Below, one piece after another: positions 54,562 through 63,880 of a stretch of 64,000 bases of DNA. This DNA comes from Synechococcus lacustris (GTDB lineage: Bacteria; Cyanobacteriota; Cyanobacteriia; PCC-6307; Cyanobiaceae), in assembly GCA_903943975.1 (NCBI GenBank), contig CAJAQB010000020.1, positions 1-64,000 on the forward strand, in the 5' to 3' direction. Numbering within the stretch: the stretch's first letter is position 1; every line of letters begins with the position of its first letter. The position numbers and the translations under genes are program-made. The notes under the pieces were generated by a model. The model was not told where the DNA came from. It did no database searches and worked only from the letters and a program-made list of their open reading frames with translations.

Positions 54562-56544
54562 ATGGATCCCCGCGGCGAGATCCTGGTTTGCGGCCTGGGG
54601 GGCCTGGGCCAGGCCTGTTTAGCCAGCCTTGTGGCTTTTGATCTACCGATCCGCTGCCTGGATCAGCGCCAGCCCGTGTGGGCTGACACCGACTTAGCCC
54701 AGCAGCTGGAGCCAGCGCTGGTGCTGGGGGACATGCGCCACCCGAAGGTGTTGCTGCAGGCCGGGGTGAGCCAGGCCCGGGCGGTGCTGCTGCTCAGCCA
54801 AGACAGTGGCGTGAATCTGGAGGCGGCGCTGCAGGTGCGGCTGTTGAATCCCACGGCCCAGCTGGTGGTGCGCTCCAGCAACAACAACAGCAGCAGCAAG
54901 CTGGAGCGCCAGCTGCAGGCCCGGCTGCCGGGGCTGGCGATTGTGGATCCCCAGCTGCTCACCGCAGGGGTGTTTGCCAATGCCCTGCGCCCCGATGGCA
55001 CCGAGGCGGCCTTCGAACTGGAGGGGGAGCTATTCAAGGTGCGCAGCAGCCTGCAACGGCAAGCCGCCAGCCGTGACCTCTTCGATCTGCTCAGCCGCCG
55101 CCAACGGCTGGTGCAATGGTTCCCGGCCGAGCAGGCCCCCGCTGGCCCCCCCGCCAGCGGCTGGTGGGACCTCGATGCTCGCCCCGGCCCCGGCGACCGG
55201 CTGCTCTGGCTGGAGCTGGCCAGCACCTTAGAAACCCACCCCCGCTCCAGGCGCCAGTGGCTGGCCAGCGGCTGGGCCCACCTGCGGTTTTTTGTGGAGG
55301 GGGGTTGGGACGCACTGCAAAACCTCGCCAATCGCCGCGATCCCCTGCTGTTCTGGGGCCTGGGCAGCCTGGTGGTGGTGCTGCTTCTGGGCAGCTACTG
55401 GTTTGGGGCTGGCTCGCCGCTGCGGGGCTTGATGCTCACCCTGGCCCTGCTTAAGGGGGAATACCTCGACGCCTTCAGCTTCATGGTTAATGACTCCAAC
55501 CCCCAACTGGGGCAGGCCCATTTCCCCCTGGCGGCCCTCAGCCTGCTGTATGCCCTGGGGGGCACCCTGCTCACCGCCTGGTTGGTGGCCCTGATCCTCG
55601 ATCGCTTGCTGGCTGGCCGCATTGGTCGGCAGGAACCACGGCCCCTGCCCGCCCACACCCCCTATGTGTTGCTGCTGGAGGGGGGACGGCTGGCCGAACG
55701 GCTGGAACAGCAATTGCGGCTGCAGAAATTCCAGGTGGTGCGGGTGCAGAGCCTGGCGGCGGATGGGGATTCAGAGGGGGGGGCCTACCGCAGCCTCGAT
55801 CGCGCCCTGCGGGCCCTGCGCCATTGCCCCTGCCAGGCGGTGGGGGTTTTGTCTAATGATCTGATGGCGAATCTGGCCATCGCCCTGGAGCTGCAGGAAC
55901 GCTGGCCAGGGATTCGGCTGGCGGTGCAATCCCATTCCCTCTCGGAAACCAGCAACCTCAACGTTCTGTTTGAAGGCATGCAGGTAATCAACCCCCTGGA
56001 AGTGGCCGCCGATGCGGTGGTGGCCACGGCCCTAGGGGAGCGGGTGCGGGGGGTGCTGCGGCTGGCTGAGGCCTATTTGCTGCTCACCGATTACCGAGTG
56101 GAAAGCAACGACACCCTCCATGGCCTCAACTTGGCGGCGGTGGCCGGTGGCTATGGCCTGATTCCCCTGGTGGTGATTGGCAAGGGGGAGAGCGAGTCGA
56201 TTGCCCTTCCCAATCCGGAACGGGTGCTGCAGCAGGGGGATCGCCTGGTGGTGCTGGCCAGCTTGGCGGCCCTGCGCCAGGTGGAAAGCGGCAGCCTGCA
56301 GCCCCCCCGCTGGACCCTGGAGTTGCGGGGCATCCGCAGCAATACCCCCCTGTTTGAGGCCCAGCTGGCCTTGGCCCGCTTCCTGGCGGCGACCCCCGGC
56401 GAAATGGGCGCCTATCTCAACACCACCCAGGGCCCCCAGCGCACTCCCCCCCTTTACCAGGCCCCTGGACGGCTGCTGGAACAGGTCCTGCAGCGCCTGG
56501 GGGTGGACTGTGACTTGGTGTCTTTGGACACCAGCCACGCATAG
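54562..56544 (+). CDS. double-RCK membrane protein
   Basis: The 660-residue protein starts with a TrkA-N/RCK domain (GEILVCGLGGLGQACLAS, VLLQAGVSQARAVLLLSQ, LVVRSSNN). After about 250 residues comes a membrane part: helix LLFWGLGSLVVVLLLGSYWFG, a loop SPLRGLMLTLALLKGEYLDAF, and helix HFPLAALSLLYALGGTLLTAWLVALIL. A second RCK follows (YVLLLEGGRLAERLEQQL, then a TrkA-C domain VESNDTLHGLNLAAVAGGYG and VLQQGDRLVVLASLA). The order RCK - two helices - RCK matches known cyanobacterial and plant-type ion channels/pumps, but the loop lacks a TVGYG filter. Ligand-gated ion movement is inferred. Confidence 0.7.
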   Translation: MDPRGEILVCGLGGLGQACLASLVAFDLPIRCLDQRQPVWADTDLAQQLEPALVLGDMRHPKVLLQAGVSQARAVLLLSQDSGVNLEAALQVRLLNPTAQLVVRSSNNNSSSKLERQLQARLPGLAIVDPQLLTAGVFANALRPDGTEAAFELEGELFKVRSSLQRQAASRDLFDLLSRRQRLVQWFPAEQAPAGPPASGWWDLDARPGPGDRLLWLELASTLETHPRSRRQWLASGWAHLRFFVEGGWDALQNLANRRDPLLFWGLGSLVVVLLLGSYWFGAGSPLRGLMLTLALLKGEYLDAFSFMVNDSNPQLGQAHFPLAALSLLYALGGTLLTAWLVALILDRLLAGRIGRQEPRPLPAHTPYVLLLEGGRLAERLEQQLRLQKFQVVRVQSLAADGDSEGGAYRSLDRALRALRHCPCQAVGVLSNDLMANLAIALELQERWPGIRLAVQSHSLSETSNLNVLFEGMQVINPLEVAADAVVATALGERVRGVLRLAEAYLLLTDYRVESNDTLHGLNLAAVAGGYGLIPLVVIGKGESESIALPNPERVLQQGDRLVVLASLAALRQVESGSLQPPRWTLELRGIRSNTPLFEAQLALARFLAATPGEMGAYLNTTQGPQRTPPLYQAPGRLLEQVLQRLGVDCDLVSLDTSHA

Positions 56545-56573
56545 GCTTCCCGCCAATATCAACTGCCCCATCC

Positions 56574-58334
56574 GTGACCCGTTCGCCACGGCTTCCCTGG
56601 CTGCTGGGGCTCACCGCAGCCCTGGGGGCTCTGCTGTTCCTCTGGCGCCTCGGCTGCATCGGCCAGGTGGACGAAACCCCCGCCCTCTTCGCCGCCGCGG
56701 GGCGGGCCATGGCCGATAGCGGCGACTGGCTCACCCCCCGGGTGAACGGTCATCCGCGCTTCGACAAGCCCGTACTGATTTATTGGTTGATCGGTGCCTT
56801 AAGCCTGCTGCCCCGCGGCTGGGATCCCCTGGGCAGCTGGGCCGCCACCCTGCCCTCGGCCCTGGCGATGGTGGCGGTGATGCTGGCCCTGGTGCCCACC
56901 GTGGCGCTGGCCATGGCGCCGGGACAACGGGATTCCTGGAAACCACTTACCGCCGCCCTTGCCTTTGCCCTATCGCCCCTGGTGCTGCTCTGGGGACGGG
57001 TGTCTGTAAGTGATCCCCTGCTCAGCGCCTGCCTGGCCCTGGCCCTGCTCGGCTTCTGGCGCAGCTACGCCAGGGCTGGCCGGGGCTGGCCTTGGGCCAG
57101 CTGGCTCTGGCTGGGGCTAGCGGTACTAACAAAAGGACCTGTGGCCCTGGTGCTTGCTTTCGGCACCCTGGCCAGTTTCGGCTGGCTACAACGGGATTTT
57201 GCTGGCTTGCAACGGGCCCTAGCCCCCGGTCGCGGGCTAGCCCTGAGCCTGGCGGTAGCCCTGCCCTGGTATTTCCTCGAGTGGGTCCGGGAGGGAAAGC
57301 CTTTCTGGGACAGCTTTTTCGGTTATCACAACCTGCAGCGCTTCACCCAGGTGGTGAACCACCATGCCGGCCCCTGGTGGTTCTATCTGCCGGTGTTGGT
57401 GATCGCCAGCCTGCCGGTCACCCCGTTGCTGCTGCTGGGCCTGGCGCAAGCCAGCGGCGGAATGCGCCAACGCTTGCCACAGCCCCCAGCGCAATCCCTG
57501 CAACGCTTTGCCCTCTGCTGGTTACTGGTGGTGCTGGGCCTGTTTTCACTCTCGGCCACCAAACTTGCCAGTTATCTGTTGCCCGGCCTGCCGGCGATTG
57601 CCCTGCTGGTGGCCCTAGCCACTGGCCCCTCCCCCTGGCTGGGGCGGGCCCGCTGGGGATCGGTGGCATTAAGCGCCCTGATCGGGGCTGGTCTGGGGGC
57701 GGCGCCACTCTGGGTGCCCCTGATCCATGACCCGGAAATGCCCGGGATGGCAGCCCAGTTACTGGCATCCGGGGCCGTGCAACGCAGTGGCGCTTGTTTT
57801 CTGGGGGCAGCCCTGCTGGGGGGCGGCTTACTGCTCTGGCCCAGGGCTGGCCGCGCTGGGGACTGGCCTGGCTGGCTATTGGCCCTCCAGGTGCCCCTGA
57901 TCCTCTGGCAGCTGCTGGGTTTGCAGCCGATTGCAGAGTTGGGGGATCGGATCCGCCAGCGACCGGTGCGCCAGATCGCCGCGGCCGTAAACGAAACAAT
58001 CCGGCCGGGGGAACCCCTGGCAATGGTGGGTGTAAATAAACCTTCGTTGCACTACTACACCCGCCAGGTGGTGCTCTACGAGGGCCGACCGGCCACGGGC
58101 CTGCGCAACCTCAGCGAAAGGCTTTCGGGGCAATCGCCCACCCTGCTGGTGGTTATTGACACCACCACGGCGGCGCTGCCCTACTGGCGCTCAATACCCC
58201 ATAGAACCCTGGCCCAGTGGGGTATTTATGACCTCTGGCGGGTGCCCCGAACGGCCCTAGACCAAGGCGCCCGGGCCCTGGTCCGCCAGGGGATTCCCTC
58301 CACCTGGCGCCTGCCCAACCCTGAACGCTATTGA
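56574..58334 (+). CDS. GT39/ArnT-like membrane glycosyltransferase
   Basis: The 586-residue protein is a GT-C enzyme of the PMT/ArnT type: about ten membrane helices, the early acidic motif QVDETPALFAAAGRAM (Asp/Glu catalytic pair region), NGHPRFDKPVLIYWLIG, VLTKGPVAL and PWYFLEWVREGKPFW. These enzymes use polyprenyl-phosphate sugars on the outer face of the membrane to glycosylate lipid A, lipids or proteins. The C-terminal soluble domain begins near ELGDRIRQRPVRQI. Start GTG 56574. Next to secretion genes, so protein or polysaccharide modification at the surface is possible. Confidence 0.85.
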   Translation: MTRSPRLPWLLGLTAALGALLFLWRLGCIGQVDETPALFAAAGRAMADSGDWLTPRVNGHPRFDKPVLIYWLIGALSLLPRGWDPLGSWAATLPSALAMVAVMLALVPTVALAMAPGQRDSWKPLTAALAFALSPLVLLWGRVSVSDPLLSACLALALLGFWRSYARAGRGWPWASWLWLGLAVLTKGPVALVLAFGTLASFGWLQRDFAGLQRALAPGRGLALSLAVALPWYFLEWVREGKPFWDSFFGYHNLQRFTQVVNHHAGPWWFYLPVLVIASLPVTPLLLLGLAQASGGMRQRLPQPPAQSLQRFALCWLLVVLGLFSLSATKLASYLLPGLPAIALLVALATGPSPWLGRARWGSVALSALIGAGLGAAPLWVPLIHDPEMPGMAAQLLASGAVQRSGACFLGAALLGGGLLLWPRAGRAGDWPGWLLALQVPLILWQLLGLQPIAELGDRIRQRPVRQIAAAVNETIRPGEPLAMVGVNKPSLHYYTRQVVLYEGRPATGLRNLSERLSGQSPTLLVVIDTTTAALPYWRSIPHRTLAQWGIYDLWRVPRTALDQGARALVRQGIPSTWRLPNPERY

Positions 58335-58345
58335 GGATTGCCGCT

Positions 58346-59098
58346 ATGAAGGAGGCATTCTCCGGCTTGTCTGTGCCTGAAAAGCTCACTTTTGGCGATG
58401 CAGAGCTGGCCCGGGCCGGCCTGTTGGAGGCGGCCTGGCGCCATCGGCTGATGGCAGAAGCTACCCAGGCCAGCCCCCCCCTGGAAGCAACGGAGGCGGC
58501 CCAGGCCCTGGCGGCGCTGCTGGAGCAACTGCAGTTGCAGGACCCCAACCGCCGGGAAAGCTGGCTGCAGGATCGAAGCCTCAGCGAAGCCGATCTACAG
58601 GCCATGGCCGAGCTGCCCCAGCGCTGGCAAGGCTGGTGTATCAAGAAATTTTCAGCCCTAGTTGAAACTGAATTTCTGCGGCGTAAGGGCGAATTTGACC
58701 AGGTGACCTATTCATTACTGCGGCTCAAAGACGGGGAACTGGCCGCGGAATTGCACCAGCAACTGCGGGAGGGGGAGGCCTCCTTCGCCGAGCTGGCCGG
58801 CCGTTATTCCGAGGGCCCTGAACAACGCAGTGGCGGCCTTGTGGGGCCAGTGCCGCTCTCCACCCCCCACCCGGCCCTGGCCCGCTTGTTACAAATCAGC
58901 CAACCTGGACAGCTCTGGCCCCCCAAGCAACTAGAGAGCTGGTGGATCATCGTGCGCCTAGAGGAATTACGGGGGGCGCAATTGGATGAGCCAATGGCAA
59001 GACGGTTGATGTTGGAACAGGGGGAAGACTGGCTCAGGGGTCAGGTAAGAGAACAGATGACTGTCCATAATTCAGCCAAAGATTTGCTGGTCGGCTGA
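58346..59098 (+). CDS. parvulin-type peptidyl-prolyl isomerase
   Basis: From ATG 58346 about 250 residues. The N-terminal half is helical (SurA-like), and the C-terminal half is a parvulin domain: VTYSLLRLKDGELAAELHQQL, EASFAELAGRYSEGPEQRSGGLVGPVPL, QISQPGQLWPPKQLESWWIIVRLEEL. There is no signal peptide, so it acts in the cytoplasm, consistent with a folding helper for type I secretion substrates. The ABC transporter gene follows after six bases. TTG 58331 is an alternative start. Confidence 0.85.
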   Translation: MKEAFSGLSVPEKLTFGDAELARAGLLEAAWRHRLMAEATQASPPLEATEAAQALAALLEQLQLQDPNRRESWLQDRSLSEADLQAMAELPQRWQGWCIKKFSALVETEFLRRKGEFDQVTYSLLRLKDGELAAELHQQLREGEASFAELAGRYSEGPEQRSGGLVGPVPLSTPHPALARLLQISQPGQLWPPKQLESWWIIVRLEELRGAQLDEPMARRLMLEQGEDWLRGQVREQMTVHNSAKDLLVG

Positions 59099-59104
59099 GT
59101 ACGA

Positions 59105-62074
59105 ATGTCGCTTTCAGCTGCCCTTGACCTGCTCTCTACGGTGGCGCCCTTCCGCAGCCTGAGTGCGCTGGAACAGGCCGAACTGGCCCCACGGCTGAAG
59201 CCCCTTGCCCTACGCCCCGGGGCCCGGCTCCATGGCTTTGATGAGCTGCCCCCCGGCATCTTGATTCTGGTGGAGGGCCAGCTGCGCCTGCTGGGCCAGG
59301 ACGAACGCGGGGAGGCATTCACCCTGGCCCGCTTGGATCCAGGGGCGATCGGCGGCTGGTTGGCGTTGCTACGGGGGGTGCCTGGCCAGGTGCTTTCGGC
59401 ATCGGTGGCCTGCCGCGGCTGGTTTCTGCCGGCCCAAACCTTCCTGGAGTTATTTGAAAAACACCGCTCCTTTCAGGAGTTTTTTGCCGATGGCGGCGTA
59501 GCCGAGCGCTATGCGGTGGTTTCAGCCTCCACCCGTCCCGACCTGCCCCGGGGGCTGGCCCTGAGGGATTGGGCCCAGCAGGCCGCCGCCACCCCTGCCG
59601 TGAGCCTTGAGGGCCAACAGCCGGTGGTACCCGAAGGCAATTGGCTGCTCAGCAACGGCTCGGCCCTAGACCATGCCGTAGGCGAACAGCTCAGCCCTGG
59701 CCTGGTGTTGGAACGCAAGGGACGCCTGCCGATTCGCCTTTTACCCCTGCCCCAGCCCTGGCCCCCCAGCAATGGCGCCGCCAAGCCCGATGCCCTGGTG
59801 GTGACCCCCAGCGAGGTGCTGGAACCGGAATGGCTTGATGGCAACGAACTGGTGCCCCAGCTCCATCAGATGGAGGCCCTTGAGGATTGGTATGGCCGCC
59901 TAGGCGATGACGGCAGTTTTCCCCAGGTGGAGGGCCAGGGGCCCATGGACGAACCATTCGCCTGCCTGCGGATGCTGGCCCGCAGCTTTGACCTGCCCTT
60001 CCGCCGCGACATCATCCGGCGCATCCTGGAAGATCAGTTGCAACGGGCCGAAGGCAAAGGCATCGGCCTGCTGCAGCTGGCGGCGGTGGCGGATCTGCTG
60101 GGGCTGAGGGCCTCGTTGCTGGAGGTGGCCCCCACTGATGTGGCCCGGCTGCCCCTGCCGGCGGTGGCCCTGGAAAACGGCCATCCCCTGGTGCTCTGGC
60201 AGTGGGATGGCGCTGGCCTGTTGATCGGCGATCCCCGCGCCGGCCAGCGGCGGCTGCTGCGGGAGCAATTAACTGGTCTGCTCGACGAAAAAGGTCGCAT
60301 CGCGGTGCTCACCCTGGAACGGGCCAGCTCCACCCCCAAGGCGCGCTTTGGCCTCTCCTGGTTTCTTCCCGCCATTCGTCAACATCGCGGCATCCTTATC
60401 CAGGTGCTGGTGGCCAGCTTCTTTGTGCAACTATTTGCCCTGCTGAATCCCTTGCTGATTCAACAGATCATTGATGCAGTGATTTCCCAGGGAAATCTAA
60501 AAAGTCTCAATGTGCTGGGTTCGCTGCTGGTGGCCATGGCCGTAGCTGAAGGCTTACTCGGTTCCCTGCGCACCTACCTGTTCAGTGACACCACCAATCG
60601 CATCGATATTTCCCTCGGCTCCACAATCATCGACCACCTGCTGCGCTTGCCGCTCAGCTATTTCGCCAAGCGTCCCGTAGGGGAGGTGGCCAGTCGCATC
60701 AATGAACTGGAAAAGATCCGCCGTTTCCTTACCGGTACAGCCTTAACCGTGGTGCTGGATGCGGTGTTCTCGGTGATTTATATCGCCGTGATGTTGCTAT
60801 ACAGCCCCATGCTTACCGCCTGGGCCCTTGGGGTGGTGCCCTTCTTCATTGGCCTCACCGCAGCGGCGGCACCGATCATCAGGGCCCAACTGCGGGAGCA
60901 GGCGGAGGCCAATGCCCGGGTGCAGAGCCATCTGGTGGAAACCCTTGGCGGCATGGAAACGGTCAAGGGCCAAGGCATGGAACTGCATAGCCGCTGGCGT
61001 TGGCAACAGCTCTATGGGGGCCAGATCTCGGCCGGCTTCCGCAATACCGTTACCAGCACAGCAGCCGGTTCCGCCTCCCACTTCTTTGAGCAGCTGTCGG
61101 GGTTGCTGGTGCTTTGGGTGGGGGCGGGCCTGGTGCTCAAGGGCGAACTCACCCTTGGCCAGTTGATTGCCTTCCGAATCCTCTCTGGTTATGTAACTGG
61201 ACCGTTGCTGCGCTTGGCCACCCTCTGGCAGAACTTCCAGGAAACAGCGCTCTCCCTTGAAAGACTTTCAGACATTGTTGACCATCCCCAGGAGATTGAG
61301 ATTGCCGGCGAGCAATTGCCGCCCCTGCCGCCGATCCTCGGGGCGATTCGCTACGAACGGGTCAACTTCCGCTTTGGCAGCAGTGGTCCACTGCAACTAT
61401 TGAATGTGGATGTGGATATTCCCGCCGGTAGTTTTGTGGGCATCGTTGGCAGCAGCGGCTCCGGCAAGAGCACGATGCTGAAGCTGCTCACCCGCCTCTA
61501 TGACCCCTTGGAGGGCACCATCCGCTTGGATGGCTATGACATTTCCAAGGTGGATCTTTATTCGCTGCGGCGTCAGATCGGCGTGGTGCCCCAAGACAGC
61601 CTGCTATTTGATGGCACGGTGCAGGAGAACATTGCCCTAACCAGGCCAGATGCTGATTTCGAGGCGATCATGGCGGCGGCCAAGGTGGCCTGTGCCCACG
61701 ATTTCATCCAGCAATTGCCGGCGGGTTACAGCAGCTCGGTGGGGGAACGGGGCGCCGGACTTTCGGGGGGCCAACGGCAGCGACTGGCCATCGCCCGGAT
61801 GGTGCTCAAGCAGCCGCGGCTGCTGGTGCTGGATGAGGCCACCAGCGCCTTGGATGTGGACACGGAGCAACAGCTCACCCGCAACCTCAGTGAGGCCTAC
61901 CGGGGCCGCACTGTGTTGTTTATCACCCACAGACTCGGCACCCTGCGCCATGCTGATCTAATCCTGGTGATGCATGAGGGGGCCCTGGTGGAGCAGGGCA
62001 ACCATGAGGACCTAATGGCCATTGGCGGCCGATATGCCACCTTGTTCCGTCAGCAGGAGGCTGCCCTGGTATGA
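59105..62074 (+). CDS. type I secretion ABC transporter with cNMP-like and degenerate C39 domains
   Basis: The 989-residue protein has four parts. Residues about 10-140 resemble a cyclic-nucleotide-binding domain (PPGILILVEGQLRLLGQD). About 275-400 is C39-peptidase-like: DEPFACLRML stands where active enzymes have D-C-G-x-x-C-L, so the catalytic Cys is Glu283, although GHPLVLW and GDPRAG are kept. About 420-720 holds six membrane helices. About 750-989 is the ATPase: GSSGSGKST, LSGGQRQRLAIARM, LLVLDEATSALD. This is the HlyB-like, non-cleaving class (similar to Sll1180 of Synechocystis) that binds rather than cuts substrates. HlyD overlaps its end by four bases. Confidence 0.88.
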   Translation: MSLSAALDLLSTVAPFRSLSALEQAELAPRLKPLALRPGARLHGFDELPPGILILVEGQLRLLGQDERGEAFTLARLDPGAIGGWLALLRGVPGQVLSASVACRGWFLPAQTFLELFEKHRSFQEFFADGGVAERYAVVSASTRPDLPRGLALRDWAQQAAATPAVSLEGQQPVVPEGNWLLSNGSALDHAVGEQLSPGLVLERKGRLPIRLLPLPQPWPPSNGAAKPDALVVTPSEVLEPEWLDGNELVPQLHQMEALEDWYGRLGDDGSFPQVEGQGPMDEPFACLRMLARSFDLPFRRDIIRRILEDQLQRAEGKGIGLLQLAAVADLLGLRASLLEVAPTDVARLPLPAVALENGHPLVLWQWDGAGLLIGDPRAGQRRLLREQLTGLLDEKGRIAVLTLERASSTPKARFGLSWFLPAIRQHRGILIQVLVASFFVQLFALLNPLLIQQIIDAVISQGNLKSLNVLGSLLVAMAVAEGLLGSLRTYLFSDTTNRIDISLGSTIIDHLLRLPLSYFAKRPVGEVASRINELEKIRRFLTGTALTVVLDAVFSVIYIAVMLLYSPMLTAWALGVVPFFIGLTAAAAPIIRAQLREQAEANARVQSHLVETLGGMETVKGQGMELHSRWRWQQLYGGQISAGFRNTVTSTAAGSASHFFEQLSGLLVLWVGAGLVLKGELTLGQLIAFRILSGYVTGPLLRLATLWQNFQETALSLERLSDIVDHPQEIEIAGEQLPPLPPILGAIRYERVNFRFGSSGPLQLLNVDVDIPAGSFVGIVGSSGSGKSTMLKLLTRLYDPLEGTIRLDGYDISKVDLYSLRRQIGVVPQDSLLFDGTVQENIALTRPDADFEAIMAAAKVACAHDFIQQLPAGYSSSVGERGAGLSGGQRQRLAIARMVLKQPRLLVLDEATSALDVDTEQQLTRNLSEAYRGRTVLFITHRLGTLRHADLILVMHEGALVEQGNHEDLMAIGGRYATLFRQQEAALV

Positions 62075-63252
62075 GCAAACTTGTACGCCTTGGCTCCAGC
62101 AATCTGCAGGATGTGAGGCTGAGGCCAGCGCCCACCTGGAGTCGCGCCCTGGTGTGGGCCCTGATCGGCACCGCCAGCTTTGCCTTTTTGTTTGCCCTGT
62201 TCACCAAGATTGACGAGGTGGTGGTGGCCCAGGGGGACCTGGAACCCACCGGCACGGTGAAACCAATCAAGGCCGTGCAGGCGGCGGTGGTGGAGCAGGT
62301 TTTTGTAAAGGAAGGCCAGCAGGTGGAAGCGGGCCAACCCTTGATTCGCTTTGACACCGATAAATCTGTGGCCCAGCAGGGCAACGTGGGGCGCCAATTA
62401 AGCCTGGAGCGCCAAAGATTTGGCCAGCAGGTAAGTAGCACCGAAGCCCGCCTGGAAAATGTGAAAGCCAAACGCGAAAGCCTGGTCTCCAAGCGCAACA
62501 GCCAGACTCTCACCCTGCGAAATGAGGAAGATATTTTAGCCAGGATCGAGCCCCTGGCCAAGCAGGGCGGTATTCAGGTGGTGCAATATATGGAACAAAA
62601 AAATAAGGCCCAGGAATTACGATCTGAGATTGCTCAAACGGAAGCCTCAATCCGTCAGACCGACGCAGAAATGCACGAGGTTGAATTTGATCTGCTCAAG
62701 CAGAGAAAGGAAAGCGAGCGGCAACTTTCAGACCTGGAACGCCAAAGCGTTGAGGTGAAGGAGCAAATGCAAACCGAGCTGCTGCGCTCCCCGGTGAAAG
62801 GGGTGATTTTTGATCTTGCCACCAGCAGCAAAGGTTATGCGGTGGCGCCGAATGAAACCATAATGAATGTTGTTCCCTCCGATTCCCTGCGGGCCAAGGT
62901 GTTTATAACCAGCAAAGACATTAGCTTTGTGAAGCTGGGCCAAGCCTCTGATGTGCGCATGGACGCCTATCCCTTTACTGAGTTTGGTTCGGTGAAGGGA
63001 ACAGTAAAACGAATCGCAACAGAAGCCCTGCCTCCCGACCAGCAAAACCAACAGCCCCGCTTCCCGGTGATAATCGAACTATCCAAGCAGGTGCTTACTA
63101 AAAATGGTCGCACTTACCCGCTCAGGGCAGGTGAAACGCTTACGGCTAATTTAGTGCTCAGGGAAAAACGGGTTATCACCCTGCTCACCGATGTGATCGA
63201 CCGGGCCTTTGATGCGCTGCGGCCGATTCGCTCCCCCTCCAGCACCCGATAA
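62071..63252 (+). CDS. HlyD-family membrane fusion protein
   Basis: The 393-residue adaptor has one N-terminal membrane helix (ALVWALIGTASFAFLFALF), a biotinyl/lipoyl-like half-motif (AVQAAVVEQVFVKEGQQVEAGQPL), a coiled-coil hairpin of about 130 residues (from LERQRFGQQVSS through LSDLERQSVEVKEQ) and the second half (LLRSPVKGVIFDLATSSKGY). It links the ABC transporter to an outer-membrane TolC-like channel in the periplasm. No TolC gene lies in the window. The start overlaps the ABC gene (ATGA). Confidence 0.92.
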   Translation: MSKLVRLGSSNLQDVRLRPAPTWSRALVWALIGTASFAFLFALFTKIDEVVVAQGDLEPTGTVKPIKAVQAAVVEQVFVKEGQQVEAGQPLIRFDTDKSVAQQGNVGRQLSLERQRFGQQVSSTEARLENVKAKRESLVSKRNSQTLTLRNEEDILARIEPLAKQGGIQVVQYMEQKNKAQELRSEIAQTEASIRQTDAEMHEVEFDLLKQRKESERQLSDLERQSVEVKEQMQTELLRSPVKGVIFDLATSSKGYAVAPNETIMNVVPSDSLRAKVFITSKDISFVKLGQASDVRMDAYPFTEFGSVKGTVKRIATEALPPDQQNQQPRFPVIIELSKQVLTKNGRTYPLRAGETLTANLVLREKRVITLLTDVIDRAFDALRPIRSPSSTR

Positions 63253-63260
63253 GCCAAAAG

Positions 63261-63779
63261 TTAAGCCATCTGTCGCTGGCAGAAGGAGCAGTGGCCCCAG
63301 CGCTGCATTTCCCCCGCCGGGGCCGGGGCGCCGCAACGGGGACAGCTACCCATGCCATGGCGATCCACCCGGCTGGGGTGCTCCTCCCAACTCGCTTCGT
63401 TGATGTGGCTGGTGACCGCTGCCGGCCCAGGCGGCTGCCGATGTTCCAGCTGCAGGTCCTTCAGGGGGAAGCCAGCGCCGCGCAGGGCGCCCAAAAGTTG
63501 ATGGCGGCTATAGCGCAGGGCCAGCAACCACTGGGGTTGCTCCACCCCCACCCAGAGGATGCCCCCCTGCAGCCGCAGCGGTCGGCAGTGGGGGGCCAGC
63601 TGCGGGCCGGCGATTGCTGGCCAGGCCTGCCAAAGGGCCGCCAGATGGCCATCACGACGCCAGTCCTGCTCCACATCCTTAAGGCACTGGGCCAGGGCGC
63701 TGGCGCCGGGGCGCGGCGCCGGCATCAGCACTGAAACCTGGCCGATCTGCCTTGTTTGGCTGGGGGGGGCTTTGGCCAT
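63261..63779 (-). CDS. DciA-like (DUF721) protein with C-terminal zinc ribbon
   Basis: The 172-residue protein has a DUF721 domain (LAALWQAWPAIAGPQLAPHCRPLRLQGGILWVGVEQPQWLLALRY), typical of DciA, the ancestral bacterial helicase loader. A C-terminal CPRCGAPAPAGEMQRWGHCSFCQ adds two CxxC pairs that should bind zinc. Most DciA proteins lack this ribbon. It suggests a role in loading DnaB; the ribbon could contact DNA or a replication partner (inference). Convergent with hlyD. Confidence 0.8.
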   Translation of the reverse strand: MAKAPPSQTRQIGQVSVLMPAPRPGASALAQCLKDVEQDWRRDGHLAALWQAWPAIAGPQLAPHCRPLRLQGGILWVGVEQPQWLLALRYSRHQLLGALRGAGFPLKDLQLEHRQPPGPAAVTSHINEASWEEHPSRVDRHGMGSCPRCGAPAPAGEMQRWGHCSFCQRQMA

Positions 63780-63880
63780 GGCTAAAGGCTAGGGGGGGCG
63801 GCCATCCCTACCGAAGCCACCTCTAGGTTTAAGGGGCAGACCTGGCTAGGGTCCATGGGTTGCCGCATGCCGCTGGCCCC

